Shown: positions 7,423 through 15,443 of the stretch, in pieces
Layout: each line of letters starts with the position of its first letter
How positions within the stretch are numbered: position 1 is the stretch's first letter
Source: DATMNR01 sp963702765
Lineage (GTDB): Bacteria > Chloroflexota > Ktedonobacteria > Ktedonobacterales > Ktedonobacteraceae
Direction: 5' to 3'
DNA length: 23,383 bases
Assembly (NCBI GenBank): GCA_963702765.1
Contig: CAVPEB010000025.1
Location: 1-23,383 of the forward strand
Notes under the pieces: generated by a model
Seen by the model: the letters and a program-made list of their open reading frames with translations, nothing else
What the model was told of the DNA's origin: nothing
The model's database searches: none
Program-made: the position numbers and the translations under genes

Positions 7423-7615
7423 CTAATTTACTTTGATGGTAAATGATGCTACTGTCACTGACGGATTGCAGAGGGAGACTTTTTTACAGATTGCTCTTCC
7501 GAGGAATGTCAAGCTTACCATGCCGGCATCCTTCGCAACGAATCGCCAGATGCATGCGTTACTGGGCTTCCAGGCATATCCATAAGGAATTTGCAGTTGG
7601 AGTATTCCTTGAGAT
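7423..7615 (-). pseudogene. C-terminal fragment of a secreted-type protein
   Basis: On the minus strand the frame ends with TAG at 7423-7425 and encodes about 63 plausible residues, including KDAGMVSLTFLGRAICKK and SVTVASFTIKVN. Alternating hydrophobic residues, a Cys pair and the FTIKVN end resemble the last beta-sandwich module of secreted proteins common in Chloroflexi and Actinobacteria. Upstream of 7615 the frame runs into the antisense of the msrB fragment, so the gene's start is gone. No signal peptide or ribosome site remains. Family assignment is by style only. Confidence 0.5.
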
Positions 7616-7801
7616 ATGGAGCACGTCGAACTGCATGAAGATAACTCATTCTTCATGAGACGAACAGAAGTAATCTGCAAAAATTGTGGCGCTCACCTTG
7701 GGCATGTTTTCGATGACGGCCCAAGAGAGACAACCGGAAAACGCTATTGCATCAATTCCCTTTCCTTAAGCTTCCAACCCAAAGCCGAAGACTCGAAATA
7801 A
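7616..7801 (+). pseudogene. msrB: MsrB, 5'-truncated second copy
   Basis: From 7616 onward the DNA matches msrB codons 77-137, and the reading frame is intact to the stop. It starts by chance at an internal ATG (Met77 of the full protein). It keeps the second zinc pair (CKNCG) and the catalytic cysteine (RYCINSLSL) but lacks residues 1-76, including zinc ligands C48/C51 and the GSGWPSF motif. A working enzyme is very unlikely. No ribosome site precedes it. Near-identity to copy 1 (one Thr to Ala change near the end) indicates the truncation is recent or came with the duplication. Confidence 0.9.
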
Positions 7802-7816
7802 TCAAACAGCAGGTGT

Positions 7817-7857
7817 GCAGAGGGCGGCTGCCCTCTGCCGGGGTCCGGGGTGTCCCC
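7817..7857. repeat. REP-like palindromic element, copy 3
   Basis: GCAGAGGGC (7817-7825) pairs with GCCCTCTGC (7830-7838), followed by GGGGTCCGGGGTGTCCCC. The architecture is as at 2213 and 2813 but the first stem has a different sequence, so the pairing is conserved rather than the bases. It occupies the place of copy 2 relative to msrA. Confidence 0.65.
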
Positions 7858-7880
7858 AGAAAAGCACTTTCCCTCTTTTA

Positions 7881-7961
7881 GCCGCCTCTTTCCGTCCTGT
7901 CTGACCGGAGGTAGGCGCGCTAGCGACGTTGACAGGACGCATTGCAAGTCCCGTAGGCGGC
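7881..7961. repeat. Nested inverted repeat upstream of second msrA
   Basis: Outer arms GCCGCCT / AGGCGGC (7881-7887 / 7955-7961) enclose inner arms CGTCCTGTC / GACAGGACG (7893-7901 / 7931-7939). This segment is absent from the copy 1 spacer, so it was gained or kept only here. It resembles a small non-coding mobile palindrome. Confidence 0.55.
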
Positions 7962-8038
7962 ATAAGTCAAATAAAAAATTAGCAATGAATTTATAAAATC
8001 TATTAAATCAATATATTCAGAAGGGAATATTATTCAAC

Positions 8039-8509
8039 ATGGAAAAAGCAACATTCGGAGCAGGATGCTTTTGGGGCGTCGAAGCAGACTTCCGCCAGGT
8101 AAAAGGAGTCATCTCAACAGCAGTTGGCTACGAGGGAGGAACATTCCCCAACCCCACCTATGGCGACGTCTGCTCACATAAAACTGGCCACGCGGAAGTA
8201 GTAGAAGTGGAATACGATCCCTCTCGTGTAAGCTACGATGAGCTATTGAAAGTATTCTGGGATAACCATGATCCGACCACAATAAATCGCCAGGGACCAG
8301 ATATCGGTTCCCAATATCGTTCGGTCATCTTCTATCACACACCAGAACAGCAAGCCGCTGCTGAAGCGTCTAAACAGAAGCTAGCAGAGAGAGGCAGATA
8401 CAGGCGACCAATCGTGACACAAATCGTTCCTGCTTCAACATTCTACCGCGCGGAAGACTATCACCAGCAATACCTGGAAAAGCGCGGATTGTCTACCTGC
8501 AATTTATAA
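8039..8509 (+). CDS. msrA: Peptide-methionine (S)-S-oxide reductase MsrA, copy 2
   Basis: 156 residues, intact, with GCFWG (C10), GYEGG and the C-terminal STCNL as in the first copy. Six substitutions are visible against copy 1 (Ala to Val, Leu to Pro, Ser to Thr and Arg to Gly around residues 31-44, plus Glu to Asp and Met to Ile later), none at the catalytic motif. The AGAAGGG ribosome site is kept. Because the neighbouring msrB is truncated, this copy works without a linked MsrB. Both msrA copies therefore look functional, giving a gene-dosage bias toward the S-epimer enzyme. Confidence 0.95.
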   Translation: MEKATFGAGCFWGVEADFRQVKGVISTAVGYEGGTFPNPTYGDVCSHKTGHAEVVEVEYDPSRVSYDELLKVFWDNHDPTTINRQGPDIGSQYRSVIFYHTPEQQAAAEASKQKLAERGRYRRPIVTQIVPASTFYRAEDYHQQYLEKRGLSTCNL

Positions 8510-8524
8510 TCTGATCTTCTAAAC

Positions 8525-8570
8525 AAGATGACCTGCGTCGGACCATTAGTGGTTTGACACAGGTCATCTT
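8525..8570. terminator. Bidirectional terminator, copy 2
   Basis: Same 11-bp AAGATGACCTG / CAGGTCATCTT stem as at 3453, at 8525-8535 and 8560-8570, again overlapping the stop of the converging minus-strand gene. Confidence 0.8.
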
Positions 8571-9802
8571 TTATTGTCACGTTCAGGTTTACGCAACCAC
8601 AATGAGACATGCGCTGGCTGCATAGTCTCCTGAACTACCTTGATAAGATGCTCGTGCAGTTGGTCCAAATCTAATTCATTGCGAAGTGTTGTGCTGAACG
8701 CTTCCACTGTCTTGGCAGCATCATATTTCCGCCTGTAAAAGCGCCGATCAATCACCTGCTGGATGCGCCTGCGCAAAGGCTGGAAGAGAGCAGCAATTAC
8801 AAGGGTCGAACCAACGATAACGAGAGGAGTCTGCGAGATTTGTCCGCCAAACGCACGTACAAGAGATTGCAGGATGAAGACAAGACCAAAGTAGATCAGC
8901 GCTAGTAACGCTGTTAAAACACCATAGACTAATGTACGGTTGATGAGGATATCGATATTATAGAGGCGATACCTCAGGATAGCGATGCCAACAGAGAAAC
9001 TGATAATAAGCGGAGGTAGGTAGAAGAGCAGGCTGGATAGGAAACCTTCAGTGACATTTGAAAAGATGAGAACGATGATAAGGACAAGTATCAGAAGACT
9101 TATAATAGTGCCGTAAGCCAACCATTTAAGTTGCTGGCGTTCATCCCCCTTTGCTCGCCGAAAACGAATTATAACAGAAACGATGCAGGCAACAGCACAT
9201 GCAAATAAAGCAAGATTATCAAGAGTATTGAGGTGGTCAAAGAGAGCGCTGGTACCAGGAATGCCAAGAGAGTTTTGTACCGCTAAGAGGCGCTGATCAG
9301 AATTTAGAAACGGTGTTGGATCAAACAGAAACGTAAACGGATTAGCAATCAGAAGGCCGATGATGAGCCAGGCAAGAGGCCGCCAGCGAGGCGATGGCAG
9401 GTGCCCATCCGGAAAAAGCAGCAGCAATAACGTAATGATAGGGAACCAGGCAATTCCTTTTCCTATAGCTCCTAAAACACCAACGAACACTCCAAAGGGG
9501 AGTGAGCCTGGAGCAGTAATCAGGCTATACACCGCATATTCGAGCGCAAAATCACTGAACACCCAGATAAGCGCAGTAGCGCAAATGATCCAGCCGATGG
9601 GATTCTGGGGCCGGTGGAAGGCTATAAAAGCTCCTACAGTAAAGAATACCAGGATTACTAGGTCGAAGAAAATATTGCCAATAATATCACCCGGCAACAT
9701 AGCGGGTGTGTTCTTGAATGAGAGAAGCTCACTAAAAAACGTGATAACCAGAAAGAGAACCCACATAAGCCACGCTAGCCAGAAGCTGATGCGATTACTC
9801 AT
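8564..9802 (-). CDS. 10-TM sensor-like membrane protein without output domain (type A), copy 2
   Basis: 412 residues from ATG 9802, which follows the same AAGGAGG site as copy 1. Substitutions visible against copy 1 are few and mostly conservative: Lys to Asn at residue 3, Val to Ala in TM1, Ser to Leu before TM2, Met to Leu in TM5, Thr to Ala in the MQPAHVSLWLR tail. All TM segments, the LLFPDGHLPS loop and the FYRRKYDAAKT linker are intact, so purifying selection or a recent origin is likely. In this copy the upstream neighbour is the DUF998 gene rather than uspA. It keeps its own promoter at 9923-9962. Confidence 0.85.
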   Translation of the reverse strand: MSNRISFWLAWLMWVLFLVITFFSELLSFKNTPAMLPGDIIGNIFFDLVILVFFTVGAFIAFHRPQNPIGWIICATALIWVFSDFALEYAVYSLITAPGSLPFGVFVGVLGAIGKGIAWFPIITLLLLLFPDGHLPSPRWRPLAWLIIGLLIANPFTFLFDPTPFLNSDQRLLAVQNSLGIPGTSALFDHLNTLDNLALFACAVACIVSVIIRFRRAKGDERQQLKWLAYGTIISLLILVLIIVLIFSNVTEGFLSSLLFYLPPLIISFSVGIAILRYRLYNIDILINRTLVYGVLTALLALIYFGLVFILQSLVRAFGGQISQTPLVIVGSTLVIAALFQPLRRRIQQVIDRRFYRRKYDAAKTVEAFSTTLRNELDLDQLHEHLIKVVQETMQPAHVSLWLRKPERDNKR

Positions 9803-9922
9803 AGTTCCTCCTTCCCGGGAGTGTACAGCCAAAAAGAGACATATATTGGTTGCATAGTATTCTCACCCACCCTTAGCAAGCATTCATTCAATTCATCAAA
9901 ACCAATCCTCTGGTACAATAGA

Positions 9923-9962
9923 ATATTACCACCTCATCATTACAAAATCGTTGCGAAAAGCG
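9923..9962 (-). promoter_or_regulatory. Promoter of type A 10-TM gene, copy 2
   Basis: Minus sense: CGCTTTTCGCAACGATTTTG, 11 nt, TGGTAATAT. Two bases in the upstream element differ from copy 1 (CGTAACG became CGCAACG), while spacing and the extended -10 are unchanged. Confidence 0.6.
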
Positions 9963-10019
9963 TCACGAATTCCTTAATTCTCAAGATATTTCAACGAGCG
10001 GCTATATCCAATCCCTGTT

Positions 10020-10709
10020 CTACTCTTCCTCTTTAACAGGGCTAATGGGAAGTCGAAAGGTGAAAAGACGCCAGCCAATGATGATAGACCAACTAAATCC
10101 TACTATGACCTGTACTCGCTCAATGAAGCCCCAAATGTGTCCAGAATATGCAATTTGTGTAGGTAAAATGAGAAGCCCAAGTGTGGCAAAAGCAGTAAGC
10201 AGCAGGTACCAGCCATAGACTCGCCAATCAGGGATTTTTCGGAAATGCCAACCCAGAATGAGAAGCGCGATAATCAGTGAGTAGAAGAGGACCGCAAGGC
10301 CGATACCATGCAGCACGATGTGCAGGTGGGCTGCTGGTTCCCCATAAGCAGGCTGGTGGAAGATGCCCTCGTTCACAACCCCTGCCGCGCTAAGCACCAG
10401 TAGAATAGTACTTGCGAGCAACCAACCACGGCTGATAATTGGGCGCATCCACCAGTAGAAGCCAATGGCGAAGACGATGAAAAGCAAACCTGAGATAATA
10501 AGATCCGTGTTCAGAATCCAACTATTTTGTCCAACTCCCAAAGCACTTATCGCATTATGGATTGGCGAGTAACCGGGACGCAGGAAACCAGCTAAAGTGA
10601 ATACCAGCACACACAGTATCGGGCTGACTACTCCTAATAGCGCTATAAGTCGCAAAGAGATGCTCCCTTTCAAACTCCAACTGTTTGATTTCACATTTAG
10701 TTCTGACAT
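10020..10709 (-). CDS. DUF998 family membrane protein
   Basis: 229 residues with about six hydrophobic segments. The conserved RPGYSPIHNAISALGVGQNS motif after TM1, followed by a SGLLFIVFAIGF helix, is typical of DUF998, a family of bacterial integral membrane proteins without an assigned reaction. A histidine-bearing segment (HLHIVLHGIGLAVLFYS) lies mid-protein. The ATG begins one base after the TAG of uspA (10711-10713), so it is probably translated by coupling. The gene is present only in the second duplicated block, either inserted there or deleted from the first. Its role in the module is unknown. Confidence 0.8.
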   Translation of the reverse strand: MSELNVKSNSWSLKGSISLRLIALLGVVSPILCVLVFTLAGFLRPGYSPIHNAISALGVGQNSWILNTDLIISGLLFIVFAIGFYWWMRPIISRGWLLASTILLVLSAAGVVNEGIFHQPAYGEPAAHLHIVLHGIGLAVLFYSLIIALLILGWHFRKIPDWRVYGWYLLLTAFATLGLLILPTQIAYSGHIWGFIERVQVIVGFSWSIIIGWRLFTFRLPISPVKEEE

Positions 10710-10710
10710 C

Positions 10711-11655
10711 CTATGAACCGCTTCTAACTATAGATTGCCCTGCCCTGACCAGCAACAGTGGGCAAATTCTTCGTCCTGCTATACGCGAGGCAACGCTTCC
10801 TGTGAAGAGAGCATCCAGTCCTGTTCGTCCATGACTTGCCAGCACGATCAGATCAACATTCAGGCGTTCAGCCTGGCCAAGTACTACAGGAACAATATCG
10901 CCCCTTAGGACTTCAGCATGAGCCACCACACCTTCCGCCTGGCAGCGAGCGACGGCATTTTCCAGATAGTCTATAGCATCTTGCTGCGAGAGGTCAAGGA
11001 TAGCCCGGGTGGTTGATGGGAGCAGTAAGCCTGATACTGCCTGATCCCCAGAGAGGGTTGCCAGGGTTGGAACCACCAGCACCAGGTGTAGTTCCGCGCC
11101 GAAGGTACGAGCCATTATGATGGCCACAGGCAGGGCTGGTTCGTGAACAGCTGTGCCATCAAGTGGGACGAGGATGCGCTGGAGTTTGAAAGGTGCAATA
11201 GAATCATCCTCTCTCGGAAATAAGAGTAGGATTGATTGAGTACCCTGCTGAAGCGCTTGTTGCGCCTTGCTCCCAAAAATAATTTCCCTTAATCCGCCAT
11301 GTCCATGCGTACACATGATGACCAGATCCGTATGAAGCTCCTGAAAATGCTGGACAATACTGAGCGCTACGTTGTCCTCCTTTTCCTCATGCACATGTAT
11401 TTCAACTGGAATAGTGGAGGAGCGCAAGCCTACAGCGATTTCCTCAAGGTATGCTTGCGCCTGATCAACCCTGGTCAGGTGCCTCTCACCATGAATGGCT
11501 GCTGGAGGATGCTGCTCTACGATATGCAGCAAGGTTACCTGTGCGTGAAAGCGGCTTGCCACCTGCTGGACGACAGGGAGTACTGACTCCGCAAGACGCG
11601 AACCATCGAGCGGGACAAGAAAACGAAGATTGTCTCTATTCTCATGTTGTAGCAT
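10711..11655 (-). CDS. Tandem universal stress protein (two UspA domains), copy 2
   Basis: 314 residues from ATG 11655, chosen as in copy 1. Both Usp domains keep their nucleotide-binding glycine patterns (THGHGGLREIIFGSKAQQ and SHGRTGLDALFTGSVASR). Changes against copy 1 include Arg to Cys in RRICPLLLVRAG, Glu to Val and Leu to Gln around VPVVLGQAERL. The last residues differ completely: copy 1 ends GQSAG, this one GQSIVRSGS. The divergent tail lies exactly where the DUF998 segment begins, which marks the indel boundary. The start overlaps the upstream type B gene by 14 nt; the stop is 1 nt from the DUF998 start. Confidence 0.92.
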   Translation of the reverse strand: MLQHENRDNLRFLVPLDGSRLAESVLPVVQQVASRFHAQVTLLHIVEQHPPAAIHGERHLTRVDQAQAYLEEIAVGLRSSTIPVEIHVHEEKEDNVALSIVQHFQELHTDLVIMCTHGHGGLREIIFGSKAQQALQQGTQSILLLFPREDDSIAPFKLQRILVPLDGTAVHEPALPVAIIMARTFGAELHLVLVVPTLATLSGDQAVSGLLLPSTTRAILDLSQQDAIDYLENAVARCQAEGVVAHAEVLRGDIVPVVLGQAERLNVDLIVLASHGRTGLDALFTGSVASRIAGRRICPLLLVRAGQSIVRSGS

Positions 11656-12985
11656 TGTCATCAACCCCTGTTGCAGTTTTTTGAGGTTCAGACGTACGTA
11701 ACCACAATGAGACATGGGAAGGCTGCATAGATTCCTGAACCACCGCGATCAAATGTTCCCTCAACTGGTTCAATTCCACCTCGTTTCTCAGAGTAGCGCT
11801 GAAGGTGGCAAGCGTTCGCGCTGCATCATACTTTTGACGGTAAAAGCGCCGGTCGATGATCCGCTGGATGCGTCGACGTAATGGTTGGAAAAGAGCTGCA
11901 ATCGCCAACGTTGAACCGACAATGATAAGCGGTGATTGTCCCACCTGTCCTGTAAAACCACGTACGATATTTTGAAGCACAAACACACAGCCAAAATAGA
12001 TCAAGGCCAGCAGTAAAGTTAGCGTGCCATAGACCAGCGTGCGATTAATCAGCAGATCGATATCGTAGAGGCGATAGCGCAAAATCGAGAACCCTATTGA
12101 GAGGGGGATCAGGAGTACAGTGCAGTGGAAAAGGGTATTATCGATCAGCACACCAAACACTGTGCCCCTAACCTCTTTTGGAATTGGAATAAGAGGAAAG
12201 GCCAGTACGGTGAACAACGCGACTGCTGCTATTACACCGAATAGCACCCACCTGGTCTGCTGACGTTGTACCGGACTGGAGATACGGATATAGCGATAGA
12301 CCTGCGAAAACAAGCCAATGCCTATGACCAAAGCGAGCAGAGGGAGGCCAAGGAAAAAAGAAATTACGCCATTGAAAAGCAAATTAGGAAAAAGATCCCC
12401 TATCATATTCACGAGCGCATAACCTAGAGCGCCCCATGCCGTCCAGCGTGGTACGAACCGTCCATCAGGAAAAAGGAAGAAAAAGAGAAGCAGCAAGAGC
12501 CAGCCAAGATCATCCAGGAATGTGGTTAGCAAATGCAAAGAGGGAAATGCAGTTCCGACATCTCCAGGACTTCCAAGGCTCTGTGTAGCTGGAAACAATA
12601 CCAGAAAAAGAGCGACCAGGAGTGCCATCCAATCGTTTGACTTGCGCCAGAAGATTACGAACGCCACGGCGACCCATACGAAATAGAAACCAAATTCGAG
12701 GATGATGACACTAGCAGCAAAGAAGTCAACCGAGAGGTTCAGTTTGTGCAGGTCTCGTACGATGCTCGCAGTCAATTGTTGTGCACAATCAGAGCCAACA
12801 CAGACAATATGGAGTCGTACAAATTGTAGTGGAATATCAACAATTGAGATGGTCAGACTAAGCACGACCATGACTATCCACACGATGCGAGCCAGAATGA
12901 GCCAGCCTCCATGCAAGCGAGTATCAACTTCACTTTGCCGTTTCAGACTCGAAGCACCCCGTGTCGATGCGGATGAAGAACCCAT
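11642..12985 (-). CDS. 10-TM sensor-like membrane protein without output domain (type B), copy 2
   Basis: 447 residues from ATG 12985, with AGGAG before it. The CVGSDC loop after helix 1, the FLFPDGRFVPRW loop, the LRYRLYDIDLLINRTLVYG region and the linker ending in MQPSHVSLWLR are all present. The frame is intact throughout and only a handful of residues differ from copy 1. It heads the unit type B, uspA, DUF998, all on the minus strand with overlaps or 1-nt gaps, followed by the type A gene under its own promoter. Confidence 0.85.
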   Translation of the reverse strand: MGSSSASTRGASSLKRQSEVDTRLHGGWLILARIVWIVMVVLSLTISIVDIPLQFVRLHIVCVGSDCAQQLTASIVRDLHKLNLSVDFFAASVIILEFGFYFVWVAVAFVIFWRKSNDWMALLVALFLVLFPATQSLGSPGDVGTAFPSLHLLTTFLDDLGWLLLLLFFFLFPDGRFVPRWTAWGALGYALVNMIGDLFPNLLFNGVISFFLGLPLLALVIGIGLFSQVYRYIRISSPVQRQQTRWVLFGVIAAVALFTVLAFPLIPIPKEVRGTVFGVLIDNTLFHCTVLLIPLSIGFSILRYRLYDIDLLINRTLVYGTLTLLLALIYFGCVFVLQNIVRGFTGQVGQSPLIIVGSTLAIAALFQPLRRRIQRIIDRRFYRQKYDAARTLATFSATLRNEVELNQLREHLIAVVQESMQPSHVSLWLRTSEPQKTATGVDDNATT

Positions 12986-13071
12986 GAACCTACTCCTATT
13001 CAAAGCTCTGATTGGATGCCACTCAACCAGGAGCAGAGACAGCCTTAAAGATACATTTGGCCTCCTCTAGC

Positions 13072-13111
13072 ATATTACCATACCTCCGTAACAAAAACGT
13101 TACGAACTACC
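13072..13111 (-). promoter_or_regulatory. Promoter of type B / uspA / DUF998 unit, copy 2
   Basis: Minus sense: CGTAACGTTTTTG, 11 nt, TGGTAATAT as at 7253. The bases before CGTAACG differ (TAGTT in place of CTTTT) because the duplication ends there, so this copy has lost the CACTTTT part of the upstream element. Confidence 0.6.
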
Positions 13112-13485
13112 CCTTCACGAGCGCTTAAAAGGAATGTAAGTAGCAAAGTCGAGAACATCCGATGCCAGGAGTCATCATAGAGATCTCATCTTCTCCTGAA
13201 TTCAACTCTACCCGGGGATTTAACGAGCAGCCGAGGATGGTAAACGAGGCTGATCATCAAGTCTACAACATTTCCTCGCTAAATCTTAACTAACTTGGGC
13301 ATTTTGGGGAAAAGTGTTACCGATTCTTAACCACATTGTAACCATCTTACCCTTCTAAAGACTGAGTCTATCTTCCATACTTGGAACGGGTAAATATGGT
13401 CTTTCATGCGTTGAAAGGCATTTCATATCAATCATGGTGCTTTCGTGTACTATTTCTACCCTCTTTTAGAAAGTGAGACCCACCT
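13107..13485 (+). promoter_or_regulatory. Intergenic region with tandem TTAACC-type repeats upstream of secreted protein gene
   Basis: No gene seen. At 13327-13352 TTAACC, GTAACC and TTACCC follow one another, the first two AACC cores exactly 11 nt apart. Related CTTAAC and GTTACC elements lie just upstream. Such 11-nt direct repeats are the usual operator form for PhoB/OmpR-family response regulators. The regulator is not identifiable from this window. Confidence 0.4.
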
Positions 13486-15165
13486 ATGCGTTTTTCTTCC
13501 CGCTCAAAGATGAGCATTGCTCTCTCACTCGTAACCCTACTTGCCCTGGTTGCTGGGTTCGCAGCGACAGGGATATGGCATGGTCACGCATCTTCTGTCC
13601 ATGCAGCCAGTCCTACGTACACTGTTGAGAAGGGGCAGGTGACAAGGGTTGCAACTCTTAATCTTGCAAACATGACTACAGGTTCTGTCAATGCTTCCGG
13701 CCAGACTCGCGCGATGGTCTTTCGCACGACCTTTAAAAAAGTAGGAGCGGTTGCCAAAGCATCGAATGCACCTAAGGCAACAAGCTCAACAACTGCTAGT
13801 GCTAAATTGCTGCATAACTTCAATGGTCGAACAGCGTTGACAGTATGAATGTCAATGGGTTCGATCTTGAGCCGCCCGACCAGGGGTTGTGCGTCGGTGC
13901 CGGTGTGACGGTTGGCATCGTCAACCTGGTTATCAAAGTCTATCGACCAAACGGGACGGTAGTAGAGGGGCCCAATCAGCCTCAATACCTTTTTCGGAGA
14001 GCCAGCGGCTGAGTTTCTTAGTGACCCACGCTGCTACTTCGATCCCACAACCAACAAATTCTTCGCGACTATTCTCGCCATCGATCCAACAAATACTGCG
14101 TCGCATACCGATATCGCAGTGTTGAACTCCAATGGGACTTTTGTGACGATATTTCACCTTGATACCACTGACCTGACCGATCCAGGCTGTCCCTGCTTCG
14201 GCGATCAGCCACTCTTCGGTATCGATCAGCAAAACGTGTATATCAGTAATAACGAGTTCTCGATTTTGGGACCGGAATTCAACGGCGCGCAGATCTATGC
14301 TATCTCAAAATCACAGCTTGTGCATGGGAATTCTTCCCCCAATTTTGTGCATTTCGGTAACCTGGGTATTGGGGGTACGATTGCGGCATCTGTCGAGCCA
14401 GCAATCACCGTAGACAAAAATGCCCCTGCAGAATACTTCCTGAACTCGCTAGATCCCTTTGGTACCTTTGACAACCGCGTGGGCGTGTGGGCCTTGACCA
14501 ATGGTAAGGTCGTGAGTACAGGCGGTATTCCGAACTTGTCTAATACAGTCATCACCTCCGAGGCGTATGGTTTCCCACCTCCAGCGGAAACCCCGGTTGG
14601 CTTCAATAGTGGCAGCCCCACCAGCGGCTTCATCCAAACAGATGATGATCGCATGCTGCAAGTGCAGTTTATCAATGGGCAACTGTGGTCATCATTGAAT
14701 ACGGCGCTAACCATCGCGGGTGAGACAGGCGTACGCTCCGGGGCAGCCTGGTTTGAGATCAAACCCTCGTTGAAGGGGAACATCATCGGTAAGTCAACTG
14801 TGACGAACCAGGGCTATGTGGCGCCCACATCTGGCAACTACCTGCTCTATCCCGCCGTAGCTGCTTCATCGGATGGCTCTGCGGCGATGGTCTTTACCTT
14901 AACCGGTCTCAATACCTACCCAAGTGCTGCCTATGCTGTTCTTAAGGCGGGTGGCAAAGCCTTTGGGTCTATCCATATAGCAGCTTCGGGTGTCACTGCT
15001 GATACCGGCTTCACCGCTGTCGGTGGTCCGGGTCGTTGGGGTGACTACTCCGCTGCCGTGATTGATCCCAATGGAAGCGGTACCTGGTTGGCAACCGAGT
15101 ACATTCCTGGTGCGGGTAACGCAAACGCCAATTGGGGAACGCGCGTGTTTGAGGTAGCTGGATAA
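13486..15165 (+). pseudogene. Secreted protein of about 560 residues with two compensating frameshifts
   Basis: Translation starts at ATG 13486 with a signal peptide (basic start, hydrophobic core LVTLLALVAGFAATG, cleavage near VHAAS). The frame stops at TGA 13846-13848. A neighbouring frame continues the protein (MNVNGFDLEPPDQGLCVGAG to GPNQPQYLF) until about 13990, where a T5 run returns the sequence to the first frame (FFGEPAAEFLSDPRCYFDP), open to 15165. Net effect: one base missing near 13827 and one extra base in the T5 run. The joined protein carries CPCFGDQPLFGID, FSILGPEFNGAQIYAISK, VGVWALTNG and PGRWGDYSAAV, matching a family of large secreted proteins of unknown role in Chloroflexi and Actinobacteria. 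A strong terminator follows. Either a recent pseudogene or two sequencing errors. Confidence 0.75.
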
Positions 15166-15195
15166 GCTTCCGATCCACGTTAGATCTTCCCTGGC

Positions 15196-15235
15196 GCAAG
15201 CACCCTTCCATATCGCGGAAGGGTGCTTGCTTTTT
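15196..15235 (+). terminator. Rho-independent terminator after secreted protein gene
   Basis: Perfect 14-bp stem GCAAGCACCCTTCC (15196-15209) / GGAAGGGTGCTTGC (15217-15230), 7-nt loop, then TTTTT (15231-15235). Confidence 0.93.
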
Positions 15236-15342
15236 GCGCTATGAGCTGAACCTGCCTGCGGGGAATTTTGCCAGGTCTCCAGGATGCAGCAGAGGTAGGA
15301 AACAGAATGGGCGAGTCGCTGGAAGTAGGGAATAGTAGATTA

Positions 15343-15371
15343 GTTAAGATATGATTAAGAAGTGATTAAGC
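15343..15371. repeat. Three TTAAG repeats at 11-nt spacing in a convergent intergenic region
   Basis: TTAAG cores at 15344, 15355 and 15366, each within GTTAAG or GATTAAG. The spacing is like a response-regulator operator, but both neighbouring genes end here, so no obvious target exists. A fourth TTAAG lies at 15397. The remainder of 15236-15443 shows no gene. Confidence 0.45.
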
Positions 15372-15443
15372 TTCGAGAAGCATAGCATCGTTATGGTTAA
15401 GACTTAGCTCGCTGCTTCAGAAGTTTCGTTGCTAGTTCCTAAT

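Larger units (their letters stand above)
7616..13106. repeat. Segmental duplication, copy 2
   Basis: Matches 2581-7287. The left edge is inside msrB; the right edge is in the promoter of the type B gene, just after CGTTACGAA. Compared with copy 1 it has a different msrB-msrA spacer and an extra segment, about 9969-10716, holding a DUF998 gene. Confidence 0.95.
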
